64,000 bases of DNA. Source: Niastella populi (GTDB lineage Bacteria; Bacteroidota; Bacteroidia; Chitinophagales; Chitinophagaceae). The stretch spans positions 157,467-221,466 of the forward strand of contig NZ_LWBP01000045.1 of assembly GCF_002078015.1 (NCBI RefSeq), in the 5' to 3' direction. How positions within the stretch are numbered: position 1 is the stretch's first letter; each line of letters opens with the position of its first letter. The notes under the pieces were generated by a model. It saw only the letters and a list, made by a program, of their open reading frames with translations. It had not been told where the DNA came from and ran no database searches. Shown here one piece after another: positions 8,681-18,870 of the stretch. A program made the translations under genes and the position numbers.

Positions 8681-9988
8681 ATGAAGAAACTAATCATATT
8701 CATACAACTTCTTGCTGCAGGCATTGCCTCGCAGGCGCAGGAAGATGTATACCCGGCCAAAGCATACGCCGGTAAATTGTACATTACCAACGGTACCATA
8801 CATGTTGGCAACGGCCAGGTCATTGAAAACGGTACTATTGAAGTAGAGAACGGAAAGATCGTTCAGGTAGGCGCAGGCGTTACCGTGCCTGCGGGCGGCA
8901 AGGTAGTTGATGTGAAAGGCAAACAGGTGTACCCGGGATTAATATTACCAGTAACCGATCTGGGCCTGAAGGAGATCAGCAATGGGGTAAGGGGCTCCAA
9001 CGACTATTCAGAACTGGGCGAATACAATAACAGCATCCGTTCAATAGTAGCGTACAATACTGATTCAAAGATCATCAACACGCTGAAGGCAAATGGCATT
9101 TTACTGGCAGGTGTTACACCGCAGGGCGGCACCATCAGCGGCTCTTCTTCAGTAGTACAACTCGATGCCTGGAACTGGGAAGATGCCGCGTATAAAATGG
9201 ATAACGGCATGCACCTGAATATGCCCACCTTTATCAGCCGCCCCAGCCGGTTTGCGGCTTTTTTCGGTATTCCGCAATCGCAAACCGATCCCACAAAAGA
9301 TGCGTTGAAAAAAATAGACGAGATCAAAACGCTTTTCCGCCAGGCAAAAGGTTACCTGCAGGAAACAACCCATAAAGAAACCAACCTGAAGTTCGAAGCA
9401 TTGAACGCGTTGTTCAGTAAAAAGCAAAAGCTGTTCGTGCATGCCAGCCAGGTAAAACAAATGCTGATCGCCATCGACTTTGTAAAAGAGTTTGGATTCG
9501 ATGTGGTGATCGTTGGCGGCAGCGAATGTTTTCAGATTGCCGATCTGCTGAAGCAATACAACATTGCCGTTATCCTTGGTGATGAGCATGCGTTGCCGGC
9601 TACGGAAGACGATGACATTGACCAGCCTTTTAAAACGCCGGCCATGTTGCAAAAAGCGGGGGTGTTGTTTGCGCTGAATGACGAACATGGCGAAAGCCGT
9701 TATCGCAACCTGCCCTTTAATGCAGGAACGGCCGCCGCATACGGGTTAACGAAAGAACAGGCATTACAGGCCATTACACTTAATTCGGCCAAAATATTGG
9801 GTGTTGATGACAAAACAGGTTCACTTGAAGCCGGTAAAGACGCCAATATCGTAGTAAGTGAAGGCGATATCCTCGATATGCGTACAAGCATCATTGTACA
9901 TGCTTTCATTCAGGGCCGCGAAGTAAGCCTCGAAAACAAACAAAAGCAGTTGTACGACCGGTATATGTACAAATATGACTTGAAATAA
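8681..9988 (+). CDS. Exported amidohydrolase-like protein
   Basis: A 435-residue protein with a signal peptide (KKLIIFIQLLAAGIASQAQ) and one imidazolonepropionase-like amidohydrolase fold: N-terminal beta-sandwich strands (TNGTIHVGNGQV), KQVYPGLILPVTDLG where the metal-binding HxH would be expected but is absent, and a C-terminal TLNSAKILGVDDKTGSLEAGKDANIV that is typical of the family. The start at 8681 is chosen because the signal peptide begins there; the upstream extension of the frame runs into the palindrome. It resembles the first, metal-deficient domain of the preceding protein, so the two may form one complex, the active site being supplied by the partner (inference). Confidence 0.85.
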   Translation: MKKLIIFIQLLAAGIASQAQEDVYPAKAYAGKLYITNGTIHVGNGQVIENGTIEVENGKIVQVGAGVTVPAGGKVVDVKGKQVYPGLILPVTDLGLKEISNGVRGSNDYSELGEYNNSIRSIVAYNTDSKIINTLKANGILLAGVTPQGGTISGSSSVVQLDAWNWEDAAYKMDNGMHLNMPTFISRPSRFAAFFGIPQSQTDPTKDALKKIDEIKTLFRQAKGYLQETTHKETNLKFEALNALFSKKQKLFVHASQVKQMLIAIDFVKEFGFDVVIVGGSECFQIADLLKQYNIAVILGDEHALPATEDDDIDQPFKTPAMLQKAGVLFALNDEHGESRYRNLPFNAGTAAAYGLTKEQALQAITLNSAKILGVDDKTGSLEAGKDANIVVSEGDILDMRTSIIVHAFIQGREVSLENKQKQLYDRYMYKYDLK

Positions 9989-10012
9989 GATGAAATAACC
10001 GGTAGTAAATAA

Positions 10013-10053
10013 CGAGTGGCGGACAGGTGTTACCTGCCCGCCACTCGCTTTTA
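10013..10053 (+). terminator. Intrinsic terminator after amidohydrolase operon
   Basis: Stem arms at 10013-10028 and 10032-10047 pair over 16 bases with one mismatch around a 3-base loop and are followed by CTTTTA. Located 25 bases after the stop codon at 9988. Confidence 0.8.
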
Positions 10054-10193
10054 ATGGCTCACCGTTTATAACTCAGAACTTATTTGATATTGATCAATAA
10101 ATATGATAAAAAATAGTAAGTCATTCCGTACGGAAACAGAATGAACTATATTCAGGTAGTTCAATTCCCCTTTAACACCAAAACTGCCTGCAT

Positions 10194-10799
10194 ATGAAAA
10201 AGATACCGGTACTGGTATGTATTGCCGCTTTGTCAACTTTCCTTCTTGTTTATTGTAACACAGTAGCATCAAAAAATCCCGCTACGGCCAGTGTCGATGC
10301 AGCTACCGCATCCGCTTCTCCCGACAGCATGGTAAAACGCGGCGCCTACCTGGTGAGCATCATGGGGTGCAACGATTGTCATACACCTAAAAAAATGGGG
10401 CCGAAGGGGCCTGTTTTCGATGAGGAAAGAACCCTGTCGGGCCACCCGGCTGAAATGCCTGTAGCGCCATACGAAGCCGGCACGGCGAAGAACTGGATCC
10501 TGTTCAACCAGATGCTTACAAATTATGTGGGGCCCTGGGGCACTTCTTTTTCTGCCAATCTCACTCCCGATTCAACCGGTATCGGTGGCTGGACGGAAGC
10601 CCAGTTCCTGAAAGCGATCCGCGAAGGGAAATACAAGGGGCTTGATAATTCGCGCCCGTTACTGCCGCCCATGCCCTGGCAGGAATACAGAAATGCGACC
10701 GATGAGGACCTCAAAGCTATTTTTGCCTACCTGAAATCTTTGAAACCGATCAGGAATGTGGTGCCTGCAGCGAAGATCAATATGCCGCCGAAATCGTGA
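10194..10799 (+). CDS. Monohaem c-type cytochrome
   Basis: A 201-residue exported cytochrome c. It has an N-terminal signal with Cys21 after LLVY (possible lipoprotein site), a Ser/Ala-rich linker, then RGAYLVSIMGCNDCHTPK with one CxxCH haem-binding motif (Cys59, Cys62, His63), and a C-terminal LPPMPWQEYRNATDEDLKAIFAYLKSLKP helix containing the likely distal Met ligand. This arrangement is common in Bacteroidota cytochromes annotated as diheme cytochrome c-553, although only one CxxCH is present here. Acts in periplasmic electron transfer. Stands alone, with a terminator before it. Electron partner unknown. Confidence 0.9.
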   Translation: MKKIPVLVCIAALSTFLLVYCNTVASKNPATASVDAATASASPDSMVKRGAYLVSIMGCNDCHTPKKMGPKGPVFDEERTLSGHPAEMPVAPYEAGTAKNWILFNQMLTNYVGPWGTSFSANLTPDSTGIGGWTEAQFLKAIREGKYKGLDNSRPLLPPMPWQEYRNATDEDLKAIFAYLKSLKPIRNVVPAAKINMPPKS

Positions 10800-11077
10800 G
10801 TGGTCAATGGTCAATGGTCAATGATGAAGGTTACAGGTTTATCGTACCAGTAACATGGTGCCGGTTACCGGTTCGTGCGTGCCAGGCTCTTAATGCAGAA
10901 CACTTCAGGCTGCAGCTATAAATTTGAGGCCCGGCAACCGGTAACCGGCAACTGGTTACCTTAATCTTGTATTTCCGGGTAACCGGTAACAGCTTGCAGT
11001 TGAACCCTGAAACAGCAACCCGCATCCGTTAATTGACAATTATCCTGTAACTTTCAGCGATAGAAACACTATCCGCT
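10800..11077. repeat. Intergenic word repeats (GGTCAAT; CCGGTAAC)
   Basis: No gene seen. At 10801-10823 TGGTCAA-type words repeat in tandem; 17 bases of this (10807-10823) recur in reverse complement near 49494-49510. At 10931-10960 and 10974-10990 a CCGGTAACCGG pattern repeats; a 25-base stretch (10936-10960) is close to 20117-20141 (22 of 25 bases). Confidence 0.6.
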
Positions 11078-11881
11078 ATGCTTACAGGATTTATCCGCAA
11101 CTGTTTTATTTGTTTTGCTGCCATCACGATTGCCGCCTGCCACAATGCACAGAAAACGCAAACAACCGGTAAAAACGGCTGGGTATCGCTTTTCAATGGC
11201 CGCGATCTCAACGACTGGATCGTGAAGATCCATCACCACGAAGTGGGTGTTAATTTCGGCAATACCTTCCGGGTGGAAGACGGGATGATAAAGGTGCGGT
11301 ACGACCAGTATGGTGCTTATAACGACCAGTTCGGCCACCTGTATTATAAAAAGCCTTTCTCGCATTACCACCTTGTAGTGGAATACAAATTTGCCGATGA
11401 ATGGAAAAAGGATGCACCTTCCTATACCTTGCTAAATAGCGGTATCATGTTCCATTCGCAGGACCCCCGAACGATGCCGAAAGAACAGAACTGGCCCATT
11501 TCAATAGAATACCAGTTGCTGGCCGGACTGGGTGATGGCCAACCGCGTACGACAGGCAATATGTGCTCGCCCGGCACCAACATCGTTTATAACGGCGTGC
11601 TCGATACAAGGCATTGCATCAACTCTACCTCCAAAACAATTAGTAAAGATGAATGGGTGCGCGCCGAACTGATCGTGTTGGGCGATTCGCTGATAACCCA
11701 TATTGTCAATGGTGATACGGTTATGCGGTACTCCAAACCGCAGATCGGCGGGGAAGTGGTTTCAGGCCACGACCCCAAAATGAAACCGGATGGTAAGATC
11801 CTTTCTTCAGGTTTCATAGCGTTGCAAAGTGAAGGACAGCCGATTGATTTCAGGAAAGTTGAAATAAAAGAATTGAAGTAA
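11078..11881 (+). CDS. DUF1080 (3-keto-disaccharide hydrolase-like) lipoprotein
   Basis: A 267-residue protein with a lipoprotein signal (FAAITIAACHNAQ, lipobox IAAC) and one concanavalin-like jelly-roll domain: GWVSLFNGRDLNDWIVK near the start, then FRVEDGMIKVRYD, FSHYHLVVEYKFADEW, SGIMFHSQDP and C-terminal GFIALQSEGQPIDFRKVEIKEL. This is the DUF1080/3-keto-disaccharide hydrolase family (PF06439), members of which bind or hydrolyse sugars including 3-keto-glycosides. Exported and probably attached to a membrane. No oxidoreductase partner nearby, so its substrate is open. Confidence 0.9.
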   Translation: MLTGFIRNCFICFAAITIAACHNAQKTQTTGKNGWVSLFNGRDLNDWIVKIHHHEVGVNFGNTFRVEDGMIKVRYDQYGAYNDQFGHLYYKKPFSHYHLVVEYKFADEWKKDAPSYTLLNSGIMFHSQDPRTMPKEQNWPISIEYQLLAGLGDGQPRTTGNMCSPGTNIVYNGVLDTRHCINSTSKTISKDEWVRAELIVLGDSLITHIVNGDTVMRYSKPQIGGEVVSGHDPKMKPDGKILSSGFIALQSEGQPIDFRKVEIKELK

Positions 11882-12142
11882 GTTGACCAGTTGACGGGGG
11901 TAATGAGTGAACGAGTGGGAAATACAGGGTTGAAAAGTTGATGGAGTTGATAATGTTGATAAAGGGAAAGGCAGCCAGCTGTATGCTTGAAGCTATCAGC
12001 CGAAGCCGATGGACATACCCTTATTCAACTTCGACATTTGAAATTCGACATTCGACATTCAATATTCGGCTGTTCGGTATTTTCTCATTTCCCTGTATTC
12101 CACTTCAACATTCAATATTGAACATTTAATATTCGATATTCC
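11882..12142. other. Intergenic region with ATTCGACATTC/CAATATT words
   Basis: No credible gene. Between convergent genes the sequence repeats ATTCGACATTCGACATTCAATATTCGG-like words (about 12040-12070 and 12095-12140). The first half (11882-11945) has GTTGACCAGTTGAC words. No T-tailed terminator found. Confidence 0.5.
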
Positions 12143-12646
12143 CTACGAATTCAGCAACCTGAACGGCCTCAACCTCGGCAGCCACCGCGGAACATGTTTC
12201 TTGTACTTCAGGTAATCGCCGCCAAAACGCTGCAGCATGCTGCGTTCCTCAACGAAGATGAAATAGATGGTATTGATAATAAAAAATGCCACGGCCCAGG
12301 CGAGTATATTGGTTGAATACAACATCAGCCCTTCGCCCAGGATCATAAAGAACACACCCGAGATCATCGGGTTGCGGCAATACCGGTAGGGGCCTTCCAC
12401 AATCAGTTTTTGGGTAGGCTCCCAGGGAGCCAGCGTTCCATGCCCCAGTGTTTTAAACAGAAAAACGGTATACACGAACAACGCTGAACCTGCCACTGCT
12501 ATGAGCCAGCCAATTATTTTAATGTTCGGGTTATGCGGTATCAGCGCGTCTTTACTGTCGTACAAGAGGTACGGTACAATGAATGTAACCGTAAAGGGCA
12601 TAATTATAATGTCACGTAAATGTTTTAAGATCGAAGGCGACTCCAT
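12143..12646 (-). CDS. Isoprenylcysteine carboxyl methyltransferase-like membrane protein
   Basis: A 167-residue protein with about four or five hydrophobic segments and the family C-terminal core: LIVEGPYRYCRNPMISGVFF, where RNPMI is the conserved SAM-binding turn, then IYFIFVEERSMLQRFGGDYLKYKKHVPRWLP. It belongs to the ICMT/phospholipid N-methyltransferase-like family of integral membrane methyltransferases. In bacteria without prenylated CaaX proteins the substrate is usually unknown; small lipids or thiols are possible. Lone gene, convergent with the DUF1080 gene. Confidence 0.88.
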   Translation of the reverse strand: MESPSILKHLRDIIIMPFTVTFIVPYLLYDSKDALIPHNPNIKIIGWLIAVAGSALFVYTVFLFKTLGHGTLAPWEPTQKLIVEGPYRYCRNPMISGVFFMILGEGLMLYSTNILAWAVAFFIINTIYFIFVEERSMLQRFGGDYLKYKKHVPRWLPRLRPFRLLNS

Positions 12647-13076
12647 TTGTCAGTTAATTTAAACTTTTGATGCAAATGCTACACGGAAAAATTCATACCC
12701 TTTTTCGGGACGATCAGGCAAGTACTTATCGCGGTAATCAGATGATCCGGAGTTTTCAGGGAGTACGTAATATATGCTGAAGCAGGGCGGATAATTGCTT
12801 TGGTTGAACCCGAAGGTTCAGCATTTACCAGGGCGTTAAGATCTTTCAAAAGTTTCGATGCACCAAAAAAGTTTTCAGGCGCTTCCAAAACTGTTGATGT
12901 ACAAAGGTTCCTTTATACATTGCCATGCATTTCGAAATCTAAAATACATAGTTTCGCCAGAATTTGGCGGGGTGTGGAGGAAAAATTACCAGTAAGTGGT
13001 ACTGATTCGGGCTGTTGATATTTCAAAACCAGCTGAATAATTTTGCATTTTCTGATAAGTATTTGATAAGCAATTA
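12647..13076. other. Intergenic region without recognised gene
   Basis: Two overlapping frames on opposite strands (minus 12679-12888, plus 12800-13018) are open but neither has a recognisable domain. The minus frame reads NAEPSGSTKAIIRP, which may be low-grade repeated sequence. No terminator or promoter stands out. If either strand codes, the minus one is somewhat more protein-like. Confidence 0.3.
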
Positions 13077-13490
13077 TTACATTTTTCCTTTTGACTCTTT
13101 ATAATCGAGCTGCAGTTCAATCAGGGTGCCTATGTTTAAAACAAAATAAAGAATTAACAGTAAAAGAGCGCTGAAATTCATAGGCGGGAGTGGTATTTCA
13201 ATTCCAAATAAAGTGATTGACATACTTACTCCCATGTAAATGGTAATATTTGCCAAATAAAAAGTAGCCAGAATTAAGTACACCCCCAATGCAAGCAGGG
13301 CCTTTTTACAGGTTTTGTCTTTATACAGCAAGTATAAAACAGGAACAAATAAGATCAGGCCTAGATAATTTGTTATGTACGGATTGTTTTTTCCGGAAAT
13401 AAACAAAAACCAGATATAAGCCAGCATACAACCGGTAATTATCAGTGGAATGTAGAATAAGATCTTTCGTTTACGGGTCATTATTGTCAT
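13077..13490 (-). CDS. Hypothetical four-helix membrane protein
   Basis: A 137-residue protein with four strongly hydrophobic segments (about residues 10-30, 40-57, 63-90 and 105-127) joined by short charged loops (GKNNPYITN, YKDKTCKK) and ending in a Lys/Glu-rich tail (LDYKESKGKM). No motif identifies a family. An in-frame ATG three codons downstream (MTRKRK) is an equally plausible start. It lies 88 bases downstream of the DUF3592-like gene on the same strand and could be co-transcribed. Confidence 0.65.
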   Translation of the reverse strand: MTIMTRKRKILFYIPLIITGCMLAYIWFLFISGKNNPYITNYLGLILFVPVLYLLYKDKTCKKALLALGVYLILATFYLANITIYMGVSMSITLFGIEIPLPPMNFSALLLLILYFVLNIGTLIELQLDYKESKGKM

Positions 13491-13578
13491 GAAAGTGAAA
13501 ATTGAATTGGGCGTTTGCCGCTACGGTTTGGCAAGCAATTGAATTAAGCTATTGAGGTTGGTAATCCGGCCTTTTAAT

Positions 13579-14541
13579 TTAATGTTTCCTGCTGATTGTT
13601 TCATTGTCCCCGGGCATATACTTCAACCGCAGTGATACGGTAGAAAATAATCTTCCCATTTTACCGCTTTTGAATTCTACTCCTGCATACAAACTATCGT
13701 TGTGAAACAGCTTCAGCATAGGGTTGCTTTTTGAGTCCATTTCCTGAAAGTTTTCCGCTTTGAATAGTTTAGGAAAACGCTGCCAGTTCTCAAACGACCC
13801 TACTAACGTTACCGTGCCTGATTGGGGTGATATTCTTATAAACTGCGATTTTCGTTCGTTGATCCAGCCTGAATCGTGTTTCGTCCACGGATAACTGATG
13901 GTATTCAGGAAGGAATCAACATCGTTCCGTTTCATGGTGAGCAATGCTTTCAGGTCCTTTATTTCAAACTCCCTCGATTTTACATTTGTATATTCTTCCA
14001 CCTGCGAATCGGATGAAAGGATCTCTACGATATTGGGGTGTTTTTTAGAATATACGATGGTAACCCACTGTCCTTTACCGTAACGGCGGAATTCATTCTC
14101 CGATACACTTTCTTTAACTGTAAGCCAGCGCCCGTTCTCGTCTTTGAATTCTATGGTTACATCGAAAGAACCGCCGCGCCTGGTTTTAAAGCCGCTGCCA
14201 TCCCTGATGATGCCTTTTGTCGTTACGCCGTATTTCTTCAGTTCGTTGCTTTCATCGTTAACGGTTCTTATAATTAAGAGTATTAACATGCCCAGCGCCG
14301 GAAGTACCATTAATGGCGTTACTTTATGCCGCCAGTCATGGCGCGATTTATCTTTTGTATTGAATTCATCCCAGGTGTGAAAGTCGCCAATCAGTTGAAC
14401 CAGGAAGAAAAGGAACGATGCGGCGCCAATGATCGAAAAAAAAATGGGCGCCTGCGACCAGGTGCCTATTGGAATTAAAACATAGAAAACTAAAAAGGTA
14501 GCCACGAGACCAATGGCCCACCAGACTCTGCGTTTATTCAT
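13579..14541 (-). CDS. DUF3592-like membrane protein
   Basis: About 320 residues. Three hydrophobic segments lie in the first 125 residues (WWAIGLVATFLVFYVLI; FFSIIGAASFLFFLVQL; MVLPALGMLILLII). An extracytoplasmic beta domain follows, reading GVTTKGIIRDG...FDVTIEFKDENGRWLTVKESV...YGKGQWVTIVYSKKHPNIVEI, the usual DUF3592 pattern. The C-terminal third (about 200-320) has no recognised domain. The ATG at 14541 is used because the longer open frame overlaps the upstream gene in a different frame. Starts 5 bases after the stop of the 115-residue gene, so the two form an operon. Confidence 0.8.
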   Translation of the reverse strand: MNKRRVWWAIGLVATFLVFYVLIPIGTWSQAPIFFSIIGAASFLFFLVQLIGDFHTWDEFNTKDKSRHDWRHKVTPLMVLPALGMLILLIIRTVNDESNELKKYGVTTKGIIRDGSGFKTRRGGSFDVTIEFKDENGRWLTVKESVSENEFRRYGKGQWVTIVYSKKHPNIVEILSSDSQVEEYTNVKSREFEIKDLKALLTMKRNDVDSFLNTISYPWTKHDSGWINERKSQFIRISPQSGTVTLVGSFENWQRFPKLFKAENFQEMDSKSNPMLKLFHNDSLYAGVEFKSGKMGRLFSTVSLRLKYMPGDNETISRKH

Positions 14542-14546
14542 GGGGT

Positions 14547-14894
14547 TTAATATTTGTTGCGCTGAACAAGTCCGGAAATAAGTTGGATCAGTCCGCCGAG
14601 GATGGCGCCATAGGCAACGATATAACGGCGGCCGCCACTGCCCATAGAGATCAGCGTTACCAGCAATCCACCAACGAACCATACAGAACCCCAGAGGATG
14701 TTCTTGTTGGCTTTTTCAATAACGGCATCGGTGAATAAACTGCGCGATTCTTCGGCGATCCTTTCGGCTTGTTCTTCGGAAAGGCCTTTTTCTTTCAGCG
14801 CTTCTTTAACCTCCCATGAGGTTTTGTTTTCTGCATGTAATGCAGCGGCAAAGTTTACCAGGCTGGAATCGGGTATTTGTGTTTGATTTTCCAT
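14547..14894 (-). CDS. Small two-helix membrane protein
   Basis: 115 residues. The N-terminal half (about 10-60) is helical and charged (AALHAENKTSWEVKEALKEKGLSEEQAERIAEES) and resembles a small helical or UBA-like motif. The C-terminal half has two membrane segments (GSVWFVGGLLVTLISM and AYGAILGGLIQLISGLV). Co-transcribed with the DUF3592-like gene 5 bases downstream. Function unknown. Confidence 0.75.
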   Translation of the reverse strand: MENQTQIPDSSLVNFAAALHAENKTSWEVKEALKEKGLSEEQAERIAEESRSLFTDAVIEKANKNILWGSVWFVGGLLVTLISMGSGGRRYIVAYGAILGGLIQLISGLVQRNKY

Positions 14895-14972
14895 AGGGGG
14901 GAAGGGGTTTTAAGGATTCCAAAATACCATCCTTTGCGGGCATTTGCAAGCAGCAGAAACAAAATAAAATGC

Positions 14973-15015
14973 AAAAAACAAAAAGGTGGGCCACCTGTTG
15001 AGCGTGACCCACCTT
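14973..15015 (-). terminator. Intrinsic terminator of secA
   Basis: Arms 14983-14994 and 15004-15015 (AAGGTGGG... and ...CCCACCTT) pair over 12 bases with one mismatch. Read on the minus strand, the stem is followed by TTTTTGTTTTTT. It sits 25 bases past the secA stop. Confidence 0.8.
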
Positions 15016-15039
15016 TATATAGTGAATGAACGTTATGTA

Positions 15040-18000
15040 TTAAACTACATCCTTACCGTGACAGTTCTTGAACTTTTTGCCACTGCCGCAGGGACAGGGA
15101 TCGTTACGACCAACTTTAGGGCCTACACGAACCGGTTCCTGTTTCACCTGCTCATCGAACAGATCATTTTCGTTGGCTGCGTAATCATCGCCACGCGCAT
15201 CTATTTCTTCTTTGTTGGCGCGCATCCGGCTCATATCGGTCTTTTGCTCATGCCCTTCGCGTATCTGGGGCTGTTGCTGGTTAGGGCCCTGTTGCTCTAC
15301 CGGTATGTTTGCATGGCAAAGGAAGCTGATGATGTCTTTGTTTACGTCGCTGTCCATTTGTTTGAACTGATCGTAAGCCGTGATCTTGTATATTACCAGT
15401 GGATCTTTTTGCTCGAGGTAAGCTGTTTGTACACTTTGTTTCAGATCGTCCATGGCGCGCAGGTGTTCTTTCCATGCGTCGTCAATAACAGCCAGGGTTA
15501 TCTGACGTTCAAGCGCGCTGATCAGTTCGCGGCCGTTTGTCTCCAGCGTTTTGTTAAGGCTGGCCAGTACCTGCAGGCCTTTTTTGTTATCTGTGAACGG
15601 CACTACCACGTTCTCGATATGGCTGCCCTGGGTAGCGCGAATGTTCTGGAATACCGGTACCGCCTGTCTTTGCAGCTCGGATGTTTTATGCTGGTAGCGG
15701 TCGATCGATTCCTGGTATAGTTTCTCAGCCAGCTCGTTGGCTTTGCCTTTATCGAATTCTTCCTGGGTAATAGCGGTATCGATACCGAAGTTAACGATGG
15801 CGGCGAGTTTGAATCCTTCGTAGTCGCTTTGTTCCTGGAAAGAGTTCACCAAACCTTCGGCAACGATGTAGAACGCGTTATCGAGGTCAAGCGCCAGCCG
15901 GTCGCCAAACAAGGCGTGGTTACGTTTTTTATAAACTACGTTACGTTGTTTGTTCATTACATCATCGTACTCGAGCAGGCGCTTACGTATGCCGAAGTTG
16001 TTTTCTTCCACTTTCTTCTGGGCGCGTTCGATGCTCTTGGTGATCATGCTGTGCTGTATCACTTCGCCTTCTTTGTAACCAAAGCGGTCCATAATGCTGG
16101 CGATACGTTCGCTGCCGAATAAACGCATCAGGTCATCTTCGAGCGATACATAGAACTGTGTTGTACCGGGGTCGCCCTGACGGCCTGCACGGCCGCGCAA
16201 CTGGCGGTCTACACGGCGGCTTTCATGGCGTTCGGTACCAATGATGGCCAAACCACCGGCTTCTTTGACCCCGGGCCCGAGTTTAATGTCGGTACCGCGA
16301 CCGGCCATGTTGGTGGCAATGGTAACGGCGCCGGCCAAACCTGCTTCAGCTACAACCTGTGCTTCACGGGCGTGCTGTTTGGCGTTTAATACGTTGTGCG
16401 GAATCTTTTTACCCGTTAACATCTTGCTCAGCAATTCGCTCACTTCCACATTGGTTGTACCAACCAGAACGGGGCGGCCTGCTGCACGCAGTTTTTCAAT
16501 TTCGTCGATTACCGCTTTATATTTTTCGCGCTTCGTTTTGTACACCAGGTCTTCGTGGTCTTTACGAATAGCCGTAACGTTTGTTGGAATGGTTACTACA
16601 TCCAGTTTGTAGATGTCCCAGAACTCGGCAGCTTCGGTAACCGCTGTACCGGTCATACCTGCCAGTTTATGGTACATACGGAAGTAGTTCTGTAAGGTGA
16701 TGGTTGCATAGGTTTGTGTAGCCGCTTCGATCTTCACGTTCTCTTTCGCTTCAATGGCCTGGTGCAAACCATCACTATAACGGCGGCCATCGAGAATACG
16801 GCCGGTTTGTTCGTCTACGATCTTCACCTGCCCGTCCATTACCACATATTCAACGTCTTTATCGAACAACGTATATGCTTTCAGCAATTGTTGTACGGTG
16901 TGAATACGGTCGGCTTTGATGGTATATTCGTTAAGGATGGCTTCCTTGCGTTGTAATTTTTCTTCGGCAGGCGCCTCGCTTTTATCGATCTCTGCGAGGT
17001 GGATACCGATATCGGGCAGCACAAAGAACTCAGGGTCTTCACCGGAACGGGTGATGGCCTGAATACCTTTATCGGTAAGGTCAACCGAGTTGTTCTTTTC
17101 ATCGATGTGGAAGAACAGTTCTTCGTCAACGACCGGCATTTGTTTTTGCTGATCGGCCAGGTAATAGTTTTCTGCTTTTTGCAGTTTTACTTTAATACCG
17201 GGTTCGCTCAGGAATTTGATAAGGGCGCCGTGTTTGGGCAAACCGCGATAAGCACGCATCAGCGACAAGCCACCCGATTTCGGATCGTCGTCGCCGCTTT
17301 CAAACATTTTCTTGGCATCGATCAGGTTCTTGCTAACTATCTGCCGCTGCATTTCAAACAGGTTGCGTACGCGATCGCGCAGGATGTGGTATTGCTGGTC
17401 TTCGCCGCGGGGAACCGGACCGGAAATGATCAGCGGTGTACGGGCATCATCGACCAACACGCTATCCACCTCATCGACCATGGCGAAGTGGTGTTTGCGT
17501 TGTACCATTTCTTCGGGTGTATGCACCATGTTATCGCGCAGGTAATCGAAACCAAATTCGTTATTGGTACCGTAGGTGATATCGGCCTGGTAAGCTTTTC
17601 TTCTTTCGGCGCTGTTGGGCTGATGTTTGTCGATGCAATCAACGGTAAGGCCCAGCCATTCGAAAATCGTTCCGTTCCACTCAGAGTCACGTTTTGCCAG
17701 GTAGTCGTTCACGGTTACGATGTGAACGCCTTCGCCGGCAAGGGCGTTGAGGTAAGCCGGCAGGGTAGAAACAAGGGTTTTACCTTCACCGGTTGCCATT
17801 TCTGAAATTTTACCCTGATGCAACACGCTACCACCAATGAGCTGTACATCGTAGTGCACCATGTTCCAGGTAATAAGGCTTCCGCCGGCATTCCAGCTGT
17901 TCTTAAAGATCGACTGACTGCCTTGTATGGTAACGTATTCTTTTTTTACGCTTAGTTCGCGGTCGAGATCGGTTGCTGTAGCCACCATTTCGGTATTCTC

Positions 18001-18372
18001 CTTGAAACGGCGGGCAGTTTCCTTAACTACCGCAAAGGCTTCGGGATGAATTTCTTTCAGGATCTCCTCAATCTGTTTATCGCGGTCTTTGATAAGGGCA
18101 TCTACCTGCTGGTAAATGGCATCTTTGCCTACGATATCGCTAAACGGCAGTTCTTCGGCCTGTTTATTCAGATCGGCGATCTCGTTGTCAATTTTCTGGA
18201 GGTGCGCTTTGATACGGGCCCTGAACTCCTGGGTCTTGTTACGCAACTGATCGTTTGAAAGCGACTGGTAAGCGGCAAAGTTCTTATTGATCTGATCTAC
18301 GAACGGCTGAATCAGCTTAATATCCTTTTCCGACTTGCTTCCTCCGAACATTTTTGAAAGAAAACCTAACAT
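15040..18372 (-). CDS. secA: Preprotein translocase ATPase SecA
   Basis: A 1110-residue SecA, the ATPase driving unfolded proteins through SecYEG. Walker A-like [56 protein letters not shown] and [18 protein letters not shown] are all present, as are the helical scaffold/wing domain and C-terminal zinc motif [14 protein letters not shown] that binds SecB or ribosomes. Length exceeds that of the E. coli protein (about 900), as is usual in Bacteroidota, with extra sequence in the first nucleotide-binding/preprotein cross-linking region. Single-gene transcript: a TAAATTTG box lies upstream and a terminator downstream. Confidence 0.98.
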   Translation of the reverse strand: MLGFLSKMFGGSKSEKDIKLIQPFVDQINKNFAAYQSLSNDQLRNKTQEFRARIKAHLQKIDNEIADLNKQAEELPFSDIVGKDAIYQQVDALIKDRDKQIEEILKEIHPEAFAVVKETARRFKENTEMVATATDLDRELSVKKEYVTIQGSQSIFKNSWNAGGSLITWNMVHYDVQLIGGSVLHQGKISEMATGEGKTLVSTLPAYLNALAGEGVHIVTVNDYLAKRDSEWNGTIFEWLGLTVDCIDKHQPNSAERRKAYQADITYGTNNEFGFDYLRDNMVHTPEEMVQRKHHFAMVDEVDSVLVDDARTPLIISGPVPRGEDQQYHILRDRVRNLFEMQRQIVSKNLIDAKKMFESGDDDPKSGGLSLMRAYRGLPKHGALIKFLSEPGIKVKLQKAENYYLADQQKQMPVVDEELFFHIDEKNNSVDLTDKGIQAITRSGEDPEFFVLPDIGIHLAEIDKSEAPAEEKLQRKEAILNEYTIKADRIHTVQQLLKAYTLFDKDVEYVVMDGQVKIVDEQTGRILDGRRYSDGLHQAIEAKENVKIEAATQTYATITLQNYFRMYHKLAGMTGTAVTEAAEFWDIYKLDVVTIPTNVTAIRKDHEDLVYKTKREKYKAVIDEIEKLRAAGRPVLVGTTNVEVSELLSKMLTGKKIPHNVLNAKQHAREAQVVAEAGLAGAVTIATNMAGRGTDIKLGPGVKEAGGLAIIGTERHESRRVDRQLRGRAGRQGDPGTTQFYVSLEDDLMRLFGSERIASIMDRFGYKEGEVIQHSMITKSIERAQKKVEENNFGIRKRLLEYDDVMNKQRNVVYKKRNHALFGDRLALDLDNAFYIVAEGLVNSFQEQSDYEGFKLAAIVNFGIDTAITQEEFDKGKANELAEKLYQESIDRYQHKTSELQRQAVPVFQNIRATQGSHIENVVVPFTDNKKGLQVLASLNKTLETNGRELISALERQITLAVIDDAWKEHLRAMDDLKQSVQTAYLEQKDPLVIYKITAYDQFKQMDSDVNKDIISFLCHANIPVEQQGPNQQQPQIREGHEQKTDMSRMRANKEEIDARGDDYAANENDLFDEQVKQEPVRVGPKVGRNDPCPCGSGKKFKNCHGKDVV

Positions 18373-18402
18373 GATATAGCGGTTAATTATTTTAAAAGAT
18401 TA

Positions 18403-18410
18403 CAAATTTA
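18403..18410 (-). promoter_or_regulatory. Bacteroidota -7 box of secA
   Basis: On the minus strand TAAATTTG matches TAnnTTTG and ends 30 bases before the secA ATG at 18372. No convincing -33 element. Confidence 0.4.
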
Positions 18411-18870
18411 AGGTCGGTCAAAAAAGATGCTACACTTTGGCAGCGAGCCAATTTGACAGGGACGTCAAAGGTAAGAAAAAGCAGGGAGTTGGCAGCTACG
18501 GAAGTCGATGGTTTGCAGGCAATAATTAACCATTTGGTGTGAATTCGGGGTTAACACATGGAGTTTAAGAAAATGTGTTTACCGCAGAAGGTGATATTGC
18601 CAGAAGGGAGAAGGGATGCGGTTCCCCGGCTAAAAGCACCCAGATGAATGAAGTAAGGCTCTCTGATAAGCAGGCGCAGCCTGCATTGTACACCAACCTT
18701 CCCTTGGGATTGCACCGGAAAGCCGGGGCGCCGGTGCAATTCGGATGCAATTCCAGTGCTATTATAGAGCAGTTGTTACCGTATTAACCACCATATAAGT
18801 GCAGGTGGAAGCATCATGGCCTGCCATTAGTTTCCCTTCCGGGATAGCCATTTATATGATAATGTGTTGG
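18411..18870. other. Intergenic region between dprA and secA
   Basis: Apart from the secA promoter, no gene is supported. A 70-codon plus-strand frame (18575-18787) has no recognisable features. There is an inverted repeat ATTGCACCGG/CCGGTGCAAT around 18711-18742 with a 12-base loop, possibly a structured element. No T tract. Confidence 0.4.

Noticed and set aside
12679..13018. Overlapping opposite-strand frames as genes
   Set aside because: Neither has a domain, signal peptide or clear start context. Left as an intergenic region.
14986..18258. Long plus-strand reading frames opposite secA (for example 14986-15720 and 16999-17805)
   Set aside because: They are antisense to an unambiguous SecA and have no recognisable domain; they come from its codon usage.
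18575..18787. 70-codon plus-strand frame between dprA and secA
   Set aside because: No domain and no promoter; the inverted repeat in it suggests structured non-coding DNA.
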